From Spironucleus salmonicida (Eukaryota; Fornicata; Diplomonadida; Hexamitidae): a stretch of 64,000 nt of DNA. The position numbers were made by a program, and so were the translations under genes. The notes under the pieces are model-generated. The model ran no database searches and was not told the DNA's origin. It saw only the letters and a program-made list of their open reading frames with translations. The DNA is taken from the NCBI GenBank assembly GCA_000497125.2, contig CM035318.1:1-64000 (forward strand), written 5' to 3'. Below, piece by piece: positions 52,965 to 63,280 of the stretch (its first letter is position 1; each line of letters begins with the position of its first letter).

Positions 52965-53594
52965 TTTTCATACTTTTAAAATTACTAAATAATATATATT
53001 TTTACTTTTAAAAGAAATATTTAATGATTTTTTAATTATGTTTATAGATGGTATAAGCAGATATTAACTAGAGACATGTCTGTATTCTACTCTAATCATC
53101 AGTCAAACTGTTGTTCCTATACTTAATATAACAATCATATTGAATATGTTTTACATTTTTCTATTTAATTGAAGAAATTTTCCTTAAGTTTTAACTACAA
53201 ATATTTAAGGTAATTGAAGTAAGATAAATAGTTTTTCATTTATATTCAATGTAATTTTGGTATGGATTGCAAAATAGTAGATATGATAAATAGTCATAAA
53301 ATAAATTTTTAAGGTCAATTATATTTATTTATTATTCGATCTTAATACTTTCCAATAATTTACTGTTAGCATTGTTTAAAATATTATTTATAACAAACGT
53401 AAAAATATTTATAAGAAGACATTAAATTACAAATTCATTAAATATGTTATAACAATAGCTGCAAAAGATAGAGTATTAAACATTAAATGAATTAATAATA
53501 ATAAACTATATTAATATATATGTATATTAAAACTAATAATTAATCATACATAAGTATATATTTTTCATATATATAATTGATATTTTGCAAATAA
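52965..53594. other. Divergent intergenic region
   Basis: 630 bp of very AT-rich DNA between the 5' ends of the helicase (minus) and a coiled-coil gene (plus). It should contain both promoters. No element was recognised. Confidence 0.5.
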
Positions 53595-54062
53595 ATGTCT
53601 ATCTCTGATCGTTTAAAATTAATGACCTAATAATATGGCACAAACTCAGCTATGATGTTATCAAAATAGCCTAGTTCATTAGATGAAGATGATAATGGTG
53701 TTGAGGTGATAAATCCATTATAAGATTATATGATGACAGCTACAAAATTAATCAGTGATAAAGAATATGTAAATAGAAGTTTGACAGAGAAAAAAAACTT
53801 ATTGTAAGCATAAGTAGATTAAAAACAATCAGAGAACGAGTAATAATCTAATGCATTGTGGTCTAAAATTTCGGCTTTGAAGTATCATTTCGAAATTATG
53901 GAAGACGAACATTCTAAGGCCATGACTGATTATGAAAATTAGAAAGCATATTTGTTATAAGAAATAAATAATAAGAAAAGCTAAATAGTTTAGGTCAAAA
54001 GTTAGTAAATAGAGCCAGAACTTTTTATCTGGGCGCAGTCTCTTGAAGATAAGTTGAAATGA
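53595..54062 (+). CDS. Coiled-coil protein, 155 aa, possibly the N-terminal part of the next gene
   Basis: ATG at 53595 to TGA at 54060-54062. The product is acidic at first, then a Lys/Glu/Gln-rich coiled coil, ending IEPELFIWAQSLEDKLK. The next ORF starts 33 bp later in the same reading frame and continues the coiled-coil character, so the two may be one gene interrupted by a single TGA. The intervening 11 codons (54063-54095) are unusually hydrophobic and AT-rich and carry an 11-bp direct repeat, ATATTCAAAAT, with an 18-bp period. This TGA lacks the AGTGA context seen at many other gene ends. Alternatives are two tandem genes, a stop read through, or a sequence error. Confidence 0.7.
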
Positions 54063-54095
54063 AATATTATATTCAAAATTATATTAATATTCAAA

Positions 54096-56588
54096 ATGAT
54101 TAAATAACCAAAGCCAAAATTATTATAAAAATCTGTGCTATCTTTAGAATAATCATTGATCCACACATCTAAAAATATTGATGAGATGGAAATAATGACT
54201 GTTAAAGACCATATCATTGATTTAACAAATGATCTCTCTCTTAAACATTTGTAGTCATAAGTTCCATAGTATGAGCAAACTTAGAATGTATAAAATCAGT
54301 CTCTTTATGTTGAAAATTTCAAGATTTTAGAAGAGTCACTTAGATTTAAAACAGGAGCAAATTAAGAAATTTCGTCTATCAAAAAATAACTGAAACTGTT
54401 AGAAAGAGAGTTTGAGAGCCAGATAAAACTTAATTAATTGTCTAGCGATGCTACCAATAACTAAGTTAAGAATATATTTATGGATATTATAAATATTATG
54501 GAACATTTACAGAAATGTGAAAAATTAATCAAACAAAGAGACAAAAGATATATATAATCAACATACAAGTAGTCTGTTGATCTTAGAATTATAAAACGTG
54601 TACTTTAAAAGTCTGGTTTATTTGCTGAATATATAAGTGGAAATAAAGAGAAATATATTGATAAATCTAAGCTTAGAACTTAATCTGGTTATCAAAATTC
54701 TGAAGTTGATGAACTGAAAGTAAAAGTCAAGTAATTCTCTGTTTAAGTTTTTACTTTATAAGAATAGGTTAAGTTCATTAGAGATAGCTTAGGATAAAAA
54801 TCGGAAATAATGAAGGATCTATTTCAATAAAAACTCAGGGAATAATACAATGAACTTACGGATTAAATCAATATCAACCAAAGATCGTAAGAAGAATTTT
54901 TAACTTTTTATAATTAAAAAGTAGAGCAATAATAAGAATTTTTAAATGAGTTATAAAGTAAGTAATAGTCGTCATATTTGTAAGAATAAACATAGAGATA
55001 AGAAATTACAGAACTTCTAAAAAATATTTAATAAAAATGTGAGTTAGATTTGAAATAGGTAAAATCAGCTTAAAAAGAGTAAGAATAATCTTTATTTGCA
55101 AATAAAACGTACATCTAAGAATTATAAGTTGAAAAATAATAATAATCAAATAGTATAACTAAATTGCAAAAATAAGCTGATACTTTATTTAGAATGAATA
55201 AGGATTATATAGATGATTTTAATAATTTTGTCTAAACTTCTTAAATACATTAACTATAAATAAAAATTGAAAGCTACTAGGATGCGCTAGAAAAATATGA
55301 GATAAAAATGTAATTGATTTAAGCATAAAATGATCACTTAATAAAGCAACACAACTAATAGACAGACAAAATTAACTAATTTTAAATTGAGAATAAATAA
55401 TTATAATTTGATTAATAATAAGTATTAAATAAGTAAATTTTATAATATAGTGATATGGTTTAGTAATTAAATTCAACAAAAGATAGTTTTTCAATTGATA
55501 ATTTTAATCAAATGATCTCTACACGAGTATAAAGCGATATCTTACCATATTAGCATAACGTAGAAGCAGTTAAATAACAATTAATTTCCTAGAAGGAATA
55601 AAGCAACTTATATGACAAAAAATTAATCAATTTAACTAGTGATATTTAATCAATTAATGATGAAATTACCAATCTTAAAAATTTTTCTATCTCTGAAAAT
55701 GAGATTATAGGAGAGAGCAGTCGATTTGACTTTAAAGATATTAAAGAAATAAAGTAACATTAACGATTATAGTCTAGTGTAATTTAAAGTTAAAGAAAAA
55801 TGATTGATGATATTTAAACTAATAACTAACATCAGAAATAAGCATTTTAAACATAGGTTAATTCTGTATAGGTAGTTATACAATCTGCTAAGAGATAAAT
55901 TAAGAACGAGATTAAAGATCTTATTATACTTAAAGAAGATATAACAAAAAAGTATAAGGATATTAAAAAGATAGAAATTTAAGCTGAAAAAAGTGAATAA
56001 GATATATCTGGTTTAGTTTTAGATATAGAACGTTGCAAAATAAAGATTGACGATTTATAAAAGAAAGAAACAATACTAGACGGAGCTCTTGTGAACACAA
56101 ATTATACAATATAAAATTTTGTAGAGACAACTACAGAAATGTAAAATATATAGCTAAATGAATTTAGAGCTATTCTAATAAATTAATCATCATAACTGCA
56201 AAACCTAACTGAATCATCGTCATTATTGAAAAATGAGCTATCAAAATGCATTTCATAAATAGAAGATATTTAATTTTTTACTAATTAAGCATTTGCTTAA
56301 GTTTAAAATACTTCCAGCGCGGATGAAAGAATAACTGAGGCTATGCAAATTTACGAAGACACAATTAAAAAATAAAATAAGTAAATTAACAAAATTTAGC
56401 TCCAGATTTAACATTAATTAGATCTGAATACAAATTCTTAATAATCATTTTAAGAACTCTAGACTAAAATAAACTCACTTGCTCTAAATATTCAAATTAC
56501 TGAAAAAATACCTCAATTGATAAGTAATTTTGGATTTCTATAAAAATAATTTGAGCGCATTTAAAAAGAACTTACTCTGAACAAGTGA
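54096..56588 (+). CDS. Long Gln-rich coiled-coil protein, 830 aa
   Basis: A TAR=Gln frame of 830 codons, ATG at 54096, TGA at 56586-56588. Nearly the whole protein is Lys/Glu/Gln/Leu-rich coiled coil with short breaks near residues 190 and 470. There is no globular domain, signal or membrane segment. TAA is by far the main Gln codon. Such proteins often belong to basal bodies, axonemes or other cytoskeletal structures, which would suit a flagellate, but this is inference. It lies in the same frame as the 155-codon ORF upstream. It converges on the LRR gene with 6 bp between the stops. The stop lies inside AGTGAAAC. Confidence 0.85.
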
Positions 56589-56590
56589 AA
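56584..56590 (+). terminator. AGTGAAA at stop, possible poly(A) signal
   Basis: The TGA of the coiled-coil gene is embedded in AGTGAAA and lies 6 bp from the stop of the convergent LRR gene. It is a close variant of the AGTRAAY signal. The role is inferred from position and recurrence. Confidence 0.4.
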
Positions 56591-56594
56591 CTGT

Positions 56595-57605
56595 TCAATC
56601 TACAACTTTCAAGAAGCTTAAATTTTACAAGAAGGATGCCTTTTTGCTCAAACTAACCTATGGTGCACATATATCATCATTAATTTAAAAATCTAAATCA
56701 GTGGATTTAAATGACTTAATTGATGACTAGTGTGAGATTATTTCTTCTTTTATAGGCTTCTTTGCTCTCAAAATTAACGACTTACTTTTATCGGATAAAA
56801 TTGGTGAATACTCTGACGATATTTCAATTGGTCTAATGGGATTAAACTGTTAATTCATTTAAAGTTATGTTATATTTTAAAGCAATTTTGGTTTTTGAAG
56901 TTAAATATTTTTAGAATCAACTAACTCCTATAGTGTTGATTAATTACTTAGATTAGATAATTATGTGGATTTACTAGTGTTACGATTTGATTCTGTATTT
57001 TTATAATATTTAGATAAATTTTTGCTTTCAGTACATAACATATCATTTTTCAAAGCTTAGTACAACTAGTCTTGCTAATCTTGTAACAGTAATTATACTT
57101 TTTCAAGTATGTGTGTTTGCTCTATATCAATATCTAATTAATTTGTAAAATCTTAACATTCTAGATCTTTATAATATTACCCCTTTATGACTTGGATACA
57201 TTCCAATGATGGTTATTACGCCCATTTCCCATAACCTTAATACCTTATTATGTTTGCAATACGCATTAAAGGGTATAATCTATAGCCTAAATCATCAATT
57301 CTTGCTTCTTATAAATTTGGTGGGATTCTATTAACAGGAATTATCTAAAAATTATTTGAATGGATTTAAAGGTATTTTAAACGCTTATTCCTAGATAAGT
57401 TTGGAAAATTAGTTAGTTGGTTATGATTTAAAAGCAAAACTTACAAATTTTAGAATGGTTTTGTATTAATCTTCTCCAATCTGCATTCCTAAGCATCTAT
57501 AAACTCAATTTTAAGTTAATCCTCATATTTAATTTCAGTAAGACTATCAATTAGTGTGGTCATCTCATTTTTATACTAAATTTTTATTTAATTTTTAGGT
57601 TTCAT
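56595..57605 (-). CDS. Leucine-rich repeat protein, 336 aa
   Basis: ATG at 57605, TGA at 56595. Residues about 40-105 show leucine-rich repeats: a degenerate first repeat, then LLLNHNQLTNFPNLSRN, then LKYLQIHSNNFQIIP. A further helical segment follows with RLYPLMRIANIIRYQGYGKW, which looks like an LRR cap. The C-terminal half is low complexity, Gln/Ser/Lys-rich and probably disordered. LRRs of this kind mediate protein binding, and small cytosolic LRR proteins are frequent at flagella and the cytoskeleton. No partner can be deduced. The gene converges with the long coiled-coil gene. Confidence 0.85.
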
Positions 57606-57811
57606 TTTTAGTTGTTATCATATTATTTGCTATAATAACTAAATAACCACAAATGAATTATTAGTAAGACGAGTTGCATGCAAAAAATCAATTTTTAAAA
57701 TATCTATCTATAGAAATTTAGCTTGAGAATACACTAATCATAAATTAAATCATTTAAATAGAAAATGAAATTGTAGCTCTTAACCAAACTTAATAGTGAA
57801 ATAATTTTAAA

Positions 57812-58198
57812 TCACATTTAATTTAATTCAGTATCACAATAATTAATAAAAGCAATGAGGTCTTACTGCACAACTGGAACCTCGTACTAACCATCCCCTA
57901 TAACATACTCATCAAGTTCATCATGATTTTGCATGAAAATCAAATTCATTACTTCTATTAAGTTCTAATCTGTTATTTCATCTATTTTAAATTATGTAAA
58001 TAAAGTTTCAGTTTCTTAATCTGCAAAATCAAGAATTATTCTTTTATAATCATTAAATATGTTGACTCTTTTTGGCTATAATGGAAAAAATCCCTAGTAA
58101 ATTGAATACGAGAGAATAATGAATTTTTCAGTGACTTAGATGAAGAAAAATTACTAATTTTGAATCCTTTCGGCTAAAGATATAATTTTATTATCCAT
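57812..58198 (-). CDS. Hypothetical protein, 128 aa
   Basis: ATG at 58198, TGA at 57812. The sequence has a hydrophobic N-terminal half (FIILSYSIYQGFFPLQPKR) and an acidic C-terminal half (ELDEYVIGDGQYEVP). No family is recognised. It begins 51 bp after the SHIPPO gene stop on the same strand. The amino-acid mix is convincing for a real protein and the spacing fits the compact cluster, but the length alone is not decisive. Confidence 0.6.
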
Positions 58199-58249
58199 TT
58201 AAAAATTACTTGTTATTAAATACATGATAATTATACTAAAATTATTAAA

Positions 58250-58924
58250 TCAGAAAATTCTCCAACCTCTATTATATCTTGCACTCATGGTCGAGCCACC
58301 ATTTTTCTTAATTGAACTTTATTGGCTACTATACTTTTAAGGCCCTGGTGAGCAATGTTCCTCTTTAATATAGAATTTTCCTCTAATAGAAAACTGAGGA
58401 TTTTATTAGCTAATTACTTATTTATTAGGATTATAATCACCTGCTGCAATGATACCTGTTGTGGATGCACCATTGTATAGGTCTCCGTGTTTTCCCCGCA
58501 TTGAAAATGACTCAGAATCACGATATATTTGCTTAGGATCATACTTATTAGGTCCCGGTGTTTATTCTTATTTTATTGTATATTTTCCACTAAAGCTATA
58601 AGATGGAGCAGTATTTAAAGCTCTACCATGTGCTGGGAACGCAGTATGAGCGCCAGGGCCTGGAATTTAGTTCTTATATTCAGGTACATAATTATATGTC
58701 GAAGTTCTACCTCTATGTGAAAAAGATGGTGACTACTTATCAGTTATCATATGAGTAGGATTATAAGAACCTGGGCAAATTTAATTTTAATAAGATCTTA
58801 AAATCGCATGTCTAGAAGAAATCGAAAAGTCAGGTGCGTGATTTTTTGTAAATGTACTGTTCGGAGTGTATTATGCGGGCGATGGAACAAGTATATCCGC
58901 AATAATTACGTCAGTTGCCGACAT
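58250..58924 (-). CDS. SHIPPO-repeat (ODF3/CIMAP-like) microtubule protein
   Basis: A 224-aa protein, ATG at 58924, TGA at 58250. At least five spaced Pro-Gly motifs are visible: CPGSYNP, IPGPGAHT, TPGPNKYDP, AAGDYNP and SPGPQKYSS. Each is followed by a stretch with FS(F/M/I)(R/S)G(K/R), the signature of SHIPPO or sperm-tail PG-rich repeats. Known members bind axonemal microtubules, many inside the lumen of doublets. This supports a flagellated cell. The protein has no membrane segment and a basic C-terminus. The flanking minus-strand genes are 71 and 51 bp away. Confidence 0.92.
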
Positions 58925-58995
58925 TTTTGTAATCAATATTTGTATTGTATCATAATATCAAATTAATTTGTTACAGTAAACAACAAATGGTTTTA

Positions 58996-59244
58996 TCAGT
59001 CGCTACTTATTTCAAAATCTTCACCAAATTTTAACAATTAAACATACTTAATATCCTATAATCTAATATATTCTCGCTTGCTCAAAAATTTTATAGATTT
59101 ATTATCAAAATAATATATTGATTTTGATTATATTGAATCTTTAGATAGATAATTATAATCCCTACTTGTTAAAGAGGTTTTGTTTCTGCCATAAGATGTA
59201 ATACTTGGAGTATACGTGCTTAAATAATCCTGATGACCTTCCAT
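58996..59244 (-). CDS. Small hypothetical protein, 82 aa
   Basis: ATG at 59244, TGA at 58996. It is Ser/Tyr/Lys-rich with YTPSITSYGRNKTSLTSRDY near the start and an acidic end. It lies 71 bp upstream of the SHIPPO gene on the same strand. The Tyr/Ser/Gly pattern is reminiscent of small axonemal proteins, but no motif can be named. A chance ORF of this size is possible. Confidence 0.45.
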
Positions 59245-59435
59245 TTTGTAATTTTTATTAATTATAAAATATTTTAATTATTATAAGGATATATTATTAT
59301 CAAATTACATTATGATTTAATTATTATCTATATAATTAGGACTATAAAAACGAGAAAACATAATTACAGTAGGAAATATTTATTATCCGGAATATTTTTA
59401 TTATATATTTATCTAGAAAACTATAATTTGCAATC

Positions 59436-59735
59436 TCACTTAAACAAACCGTTTGACATTCTCTCACATCTTATACATTTTAAATTTTTTTGCTTATATA
59501 ATTCTAACTGGCAATCTTTACATACCTAACAATTACAAGATATCAACAAAATCGTAATAAAAGATCCGCAATTTTTGCATCTACTTTATTTTTAAAATCC
59601 ACCTTATTATAAATGTTAAAACTTGCAATCTTAACCAAATTTACAAAACCCCTATTCAAAGTATTATTTGCAATAATTATTAGGTAGTTTTTCTTTCGAT
59701 TCGACCATGCTAGATCTCTTAAATTATAATTTCAT
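59436..59735 (-). CDS. CCCH zinc finger plus RING-like protein, 99 aa
   Basis: From ATG at 59735 (or 59708), ending with TGA at 59436. Residues 22-41 form a perfect CCCH finger, C-x8-C-x5-C-x3-H (CKQYFEQGFCKFGQDCKFQH). Residues 53-90 have a RING-like cysteine pattern: CxxC, then CxC, CxxC, and finally CxxC. CCCH fingers usually bind RNA and RING fingers recruit ubiquitin-conjugating enzymes; the combination is known in RNA-decay and ubiquitin-ligase proteins. The RING is short and lacks the usual His, so ligase activity is uncertain. The upstream 170-codon ORF ends only 6 bp before and is in the same frame, so this may be its C-terminal domain beyond an internal TGA. The stop overlaps AAGTGAG. 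Confidence 0.85.
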
Positions 59736-59741
59736 TCTAAT

Positions 59742-60254
59742 TCATTGCTACTTTTATATATATTATTCTAATTATTCGATTCTTTTACTTTTGATGGCTA
59801 ATGATTATAGATCATAATATATATCCTTTTTAGCCTATTAAATTGCTAACTGGCAATGATATTTGCAATTTTCTGCATATTATTCTCTGATAATATTGCT
59901 AAGTCCATTCTTATGCTAAGCCACATATTTGTTAAAACTTGACTAGAACATAGAAATATTTATAGGGTTAATGTAAGTTTTTTGCAATATTTCCATTAGT
60001 TCAGCATGTTACACCTACTTTTAATCTGTAATAATACAGTGAGACTTGTTAAATTCAACTAACTAAGCAATATTTACACTAACTAGTTCTTATTCACATT
60101 CAAATATAAACTAAAATTAAATATTACTTAAGTGTAAAAGTTATGACCCTTTTGGAACACATACTGTAATTACAGAGAACGCAGCATTTAATTGATCAAC
60201 CCACAATAATGGTTAATCAATTATATATGATCTTAAATTGCTAATTAAAAACAT
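59742..60254 (-). CDS. Hypothetical protein, 170 aa, in frame with the CCCH/RING ORF
   Basis: ATG at 60254, TGA at 59742. The frame is open for about 35 codons further upstream with protein-like text (FVAQNDLDFNQRIQRSS) but no ATG. The N-terminal part is mixed alpha/beta in character (DQLNAAFSVITVCVPKG). The end is a helical Gln-rich tail, AIKSKRIEQLEQYIQKQQ. No family is recognised. After TGA there are two codons and then the Met of the CCCH/RING ORF in the same frame. A single longer protein with a recoded TGA, or a very tight gene pair, are both possible. Confidence 0.65.
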
Positions 60255-60528
60255 TTTTTATTCTTACTCATTAAGATCCGCCAAATATATAGATGATCTT
60301 TAAATCCTTTAGTTAAAATCGAGATCATTTTATGCAACAAAATATGGCAATTGATTCATCAATATCTATTTATATTTTATATATAATAATCACTGTTTTA
60401 AAAATTATTATTTTTTCGATTATTTAATTTATACTTAAAATACAGTATAGAAAATCCTCAACTAAACTCCAAATCCATTAATATGACTCCAAACTGAGCA
60501 GATTTTCTATAATTAACAATACTACTTT
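60255..60528. other. Intergenic, partly open upstream of the 170-aa ORF
   Basis: AT-rich stretch between two minus-strand genes. The first 100 bp continue the frame of the 170-aa ORF without ATG; the rest shows nothing recognisable. Confidence 0.4.
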
Positions 60529-60975
60529 TCACTCTAAAGAAAACACCTATAATTTGGTTTTTCTCTCTCTATTTTTAATACCTATATAGTCCTTACGCTC
60601 TTAATTTATTTTATTCTAAATAACAGTTTTACCGTAAAATATTTCATCGTTTTCTTTGCAAATCTACATCCGATTGAGAGGTTTTGGAAAGAACTTATTA
60701 GCCAGTTATATTTTTGGGTTTGGTTTTCGTAAGTTTTCAAGAGTAATCTCTGGAATCCTAATCTATTTAATTTTCGTTAATTTTTCCTTCCTTTCAATTG
60801 CCTGTAGGCGAAGTTTTTCTAACTATTTTTCTCTTTCTATCAACTGATTTAAGCGTTTATTTTAAAGTTAATGAATATTATTTTCAGCATCTAAACGCTC
60901 CCATTCTGCAATCTCTTGTTCCCGTTAAAATCCTTATTTTTTAAGCTAAGCTGCACGAATCTTGTTTAATTTCAT
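60529..60975 (-). CDS. Coiled-coil protein, 148 aa
   Basis: ATG at 60975, TGA at 60529. Residues 1-75 form a strongly charged helix with KQLEKLRLQAIERKEKL. Next comes a Pro-containing segment (IPEITLENLRKPNPKIQL) and a basic tail. There is no known domain. The opposite strand has a 63-codon standard-code frame here, but the minus strand has the better amino-acid pattern and TAR codons where Gln would be expected in a coiled coil. The stop lies within AGTGAAAA. Confidence 0.7.
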
Positions 60976-62528
60976 TAATTCCGAAATTTGGATTTAATGA
61001 GTTTAATGAAATGATTTCAGTTAGATTTATTGGATTGTTGAAGGTTTTATGGAATTATTTTAAACATTTTAATCTGGTTAAAATTAGATTTATTAGTTTG
61101 GATGAATATATGGAACAGGAGATTTAAGGCCTATTGAGTCATGAGTAGTGATATCTTATTAGTCTTAATCAGAGAAAGTCTAATAACTAGTAAACTATGG
61201 CTCAATTTATTATAACACTTGTGTGCTGGGCATATTAATTTCACTTTATTTCGATGATTAATGATATTCTTCAATAGTAGGACATGTTGTTGATCCAATA
61301 TTTAGCAATTACTTATCAGGGAGTTATTAACAATACTGTTTTAAGTGATCTTCATTTACGCAGCCATTATTTACACTTTCCATTTAATGCGGAATAGAAT
61401 AAATTAATAATTATATAATAAGAAAGATTATATTCGTTTATAGTAATATTTTTATACAATATTAGTATAGTTAAAAAATTAATTCATTGTTATATTAAGA
61501 TATAATATAAACCTTATAGATATTTTTATTAAGAAAAAGCAAAAATATATTAAAAACAGAGTAAAACAACATAAAATTATTTTGAAATTTTATATTCCTA
61601 ACTTCATTGTATATAATGTTGTTTATATAACTTTGTGTCAGTAAATAATTTCAATTACCATTTGCTCTTACGTACTAGAATATTTTTATGTAACTGCTAT
61701 AAATAGTTAATCTTACCCAACTTGGTGAGTGAAATATGGCACATAAGATATGAAATAATTAATTTTAATAATTACATTCAAGTATACGATAAATCGATGA
61801 AATATAATAATTTATTCTATTGATTTACATACTATTTGTCAATAATACATCTTGATTCACGATTACGTTTCTCTATTTATTATCACTTTATTAAGTTCTC
61901 GTAGATAGTAAAAATAAAAAATATATATTAACTAAATATCAAAATTATCTATTATCATTATTCATATTAACATTTTACTATCAATACGTAAACAATTCTT
62001 CGTATAATTATTGACAACAGTATAATATTTAAATTTTACGTATTAAGTAAAATAATATAGTTAAATTTAATATATTCTTTGCTATTGAAGGTAAATAAAT
62101 AATAACAATTATATTAAAAATTAATGTTTAACTAGTGCTATAAAATAATAACATAATATAAAATTAACGTTTCTAAAACTAAAAAGTTAGTAATACTATC
62201 CGTTTACTTCATTGTGATTTATTAATTACACATCCTTTATTGTCACAAAATTTTAATTAATGTTAAACTCTTAAATTTATACAATCAATATAGAAAATAT
62301 TATGATTAATTTTGCGAATCTAGTAAATTTTATAAGAATGGGAAATACTACTCTCACTAACCAGTCTAATTTTATAAATAATCAGCGATATAATGGATTA
62401 TTTATTTCCTTTAATATAAGATTTTATAAAATTTTCAGAGTTGATAAGCTAACATTTAGGATTATATCAAAGATACATTATTATTTAATACAATTATTAA
62501 ATATTTTCTTTTCAAAACCACTCCAAAA
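60976..62528. other. Mostly intergenic AT-rich stretch
   Basis: About 1.5 kb separating the minus-strand coiled-coil gene from the plus-strand bromodomain-like gene. It holds one possible 208-codon plus-strand frame at 61197-61823 and a 76-codon frame at 62302-62532 with no TAR codon. No RNA gene or repeat was recognised. Confidence 0.5.
61197..61823 (+). CDS. Doubtful hypothetical ORF, 208 aa
   Basis: ATG at 61197 to TGA at 61821-61823 under the TAR=Gln code. The first 70 residues look protein-like (MAQFIITLVCWAYQFHFISM, then a mixed segment with LHLRSHYLHF). The remainder is dominated by Asn, Ile, Tyr and Lys as expected from translating AT-rich intergenic DNA. A frame of this length has a few percent chance of arising at random here. 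It could be a decayed or short gene with an overrunning frame. Confidence 0.3.
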
Positions 62529-63215
62529 ATGACTCTTGTTGATCTTGCTGAAATTGATTGTCGTACGGATGATGTCAAGCTCCAATTAGTTAAATTAATT
62601 GAATCCACAATTTAACTTACATCTGTTAAATCATAGCTTCCATTGGCCTCACTTCTTCCTTATTTAGTAACTTTAGATGACACTGCAGAGTTTCTATCAA
62701 CATTTAACTATATACCTCTAGATTTTGCAATGATACGGATTAGACTTCTATCTAGCTATTATAACACCTTCTATACATTTATAAAAGACGTTTAGTTAGC
62801 TCTTGATCACTACGAAAAGATAAGAGAACCATATGGTCTACCAAACATTCAACAATAGGCAAAAGACTAAATTACTTAAGGAATAACAAATCTTCCTTTC
62901 ACATAGTTTCTTCATTAACCATTTGATTTCTAACTTCTTCTAGAAAATGAACCTATTGAATCAATCAAAACACTTTAAATCAACGAGGTGGCTTTATTTT
63001 TCAACCTTTTATAAGATTTTGATTCTGATCAAATTACAAAAATAGAATAAGTCTGTACTTAATTAAAAGTAGTGGAAAACGATCAAGTCTAGTTATCAAA
63101 ATCTGTACCTAGATTGAGTAGAAAAGTTATAGAACTTACTAAATCTATTGCTGTACCAGGTTAAATTGAGACAGCCAAAAGGAGAATTAAAATTGCTGAT
63201 GAATTAAGTAAGTGA
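62529..63215 (+). CDS. Divergent bromodomain-like protein, 228 aa
   Basis: ATG at 62529, TGA at 63213-63215. Residues about 10-110 fit the bromodomain layout: an N-terminal helix (LQLVKLIESTIQ), then IPLDFAMIRIRL matching the PMDLSTIKxRL loop, then YYNTFYTFIKDVQLALDHY matching the YxSxxEFxxDVRLIFxNC helix. The conserved acetyl-lysine-contacting Asn of the NCxxYN box is not evident, so binding of acetyl-lysine is doubtful. The C-terminal half is helical and charged, without a known domain. Family assignment is by eye and moderate; the ORF itself is convincing. The next gene starts 65 bp later. The stop overlaps AAGTGAG. Confidence 0.7.
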
Positions 63216-63280
63216 GAATATTGTTACATTAATAAATAATATATAAATACATATTCTCAATAAATTATACCACTCCTTAA

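Noticed and set aside
60656-60847. 63-codon plus-strand ORF
   Set aside because: Complement of the 148-aa coiled-coil gene, which has the better amino-acid pattern and TAR codons in Gln positions.
187-60975. Ciliate micronuclear DNA with internal eliminated sequences
   Set aside because: Two frames of more than 5 kb and several others are uninterrupted, and no TA-flanked insertions were seen. Not formally excluded for the two in-frame TGA sites.
62302-62532. 76-codon plus-strand ORF overlapping the start of the bromodomain-like gene
   Set aside because: Has no TAR codon but consists of Asn/Ile/Phe/Tyr text typical of translated AT-rich intergenic DNA, and it overlaps a better gene start.
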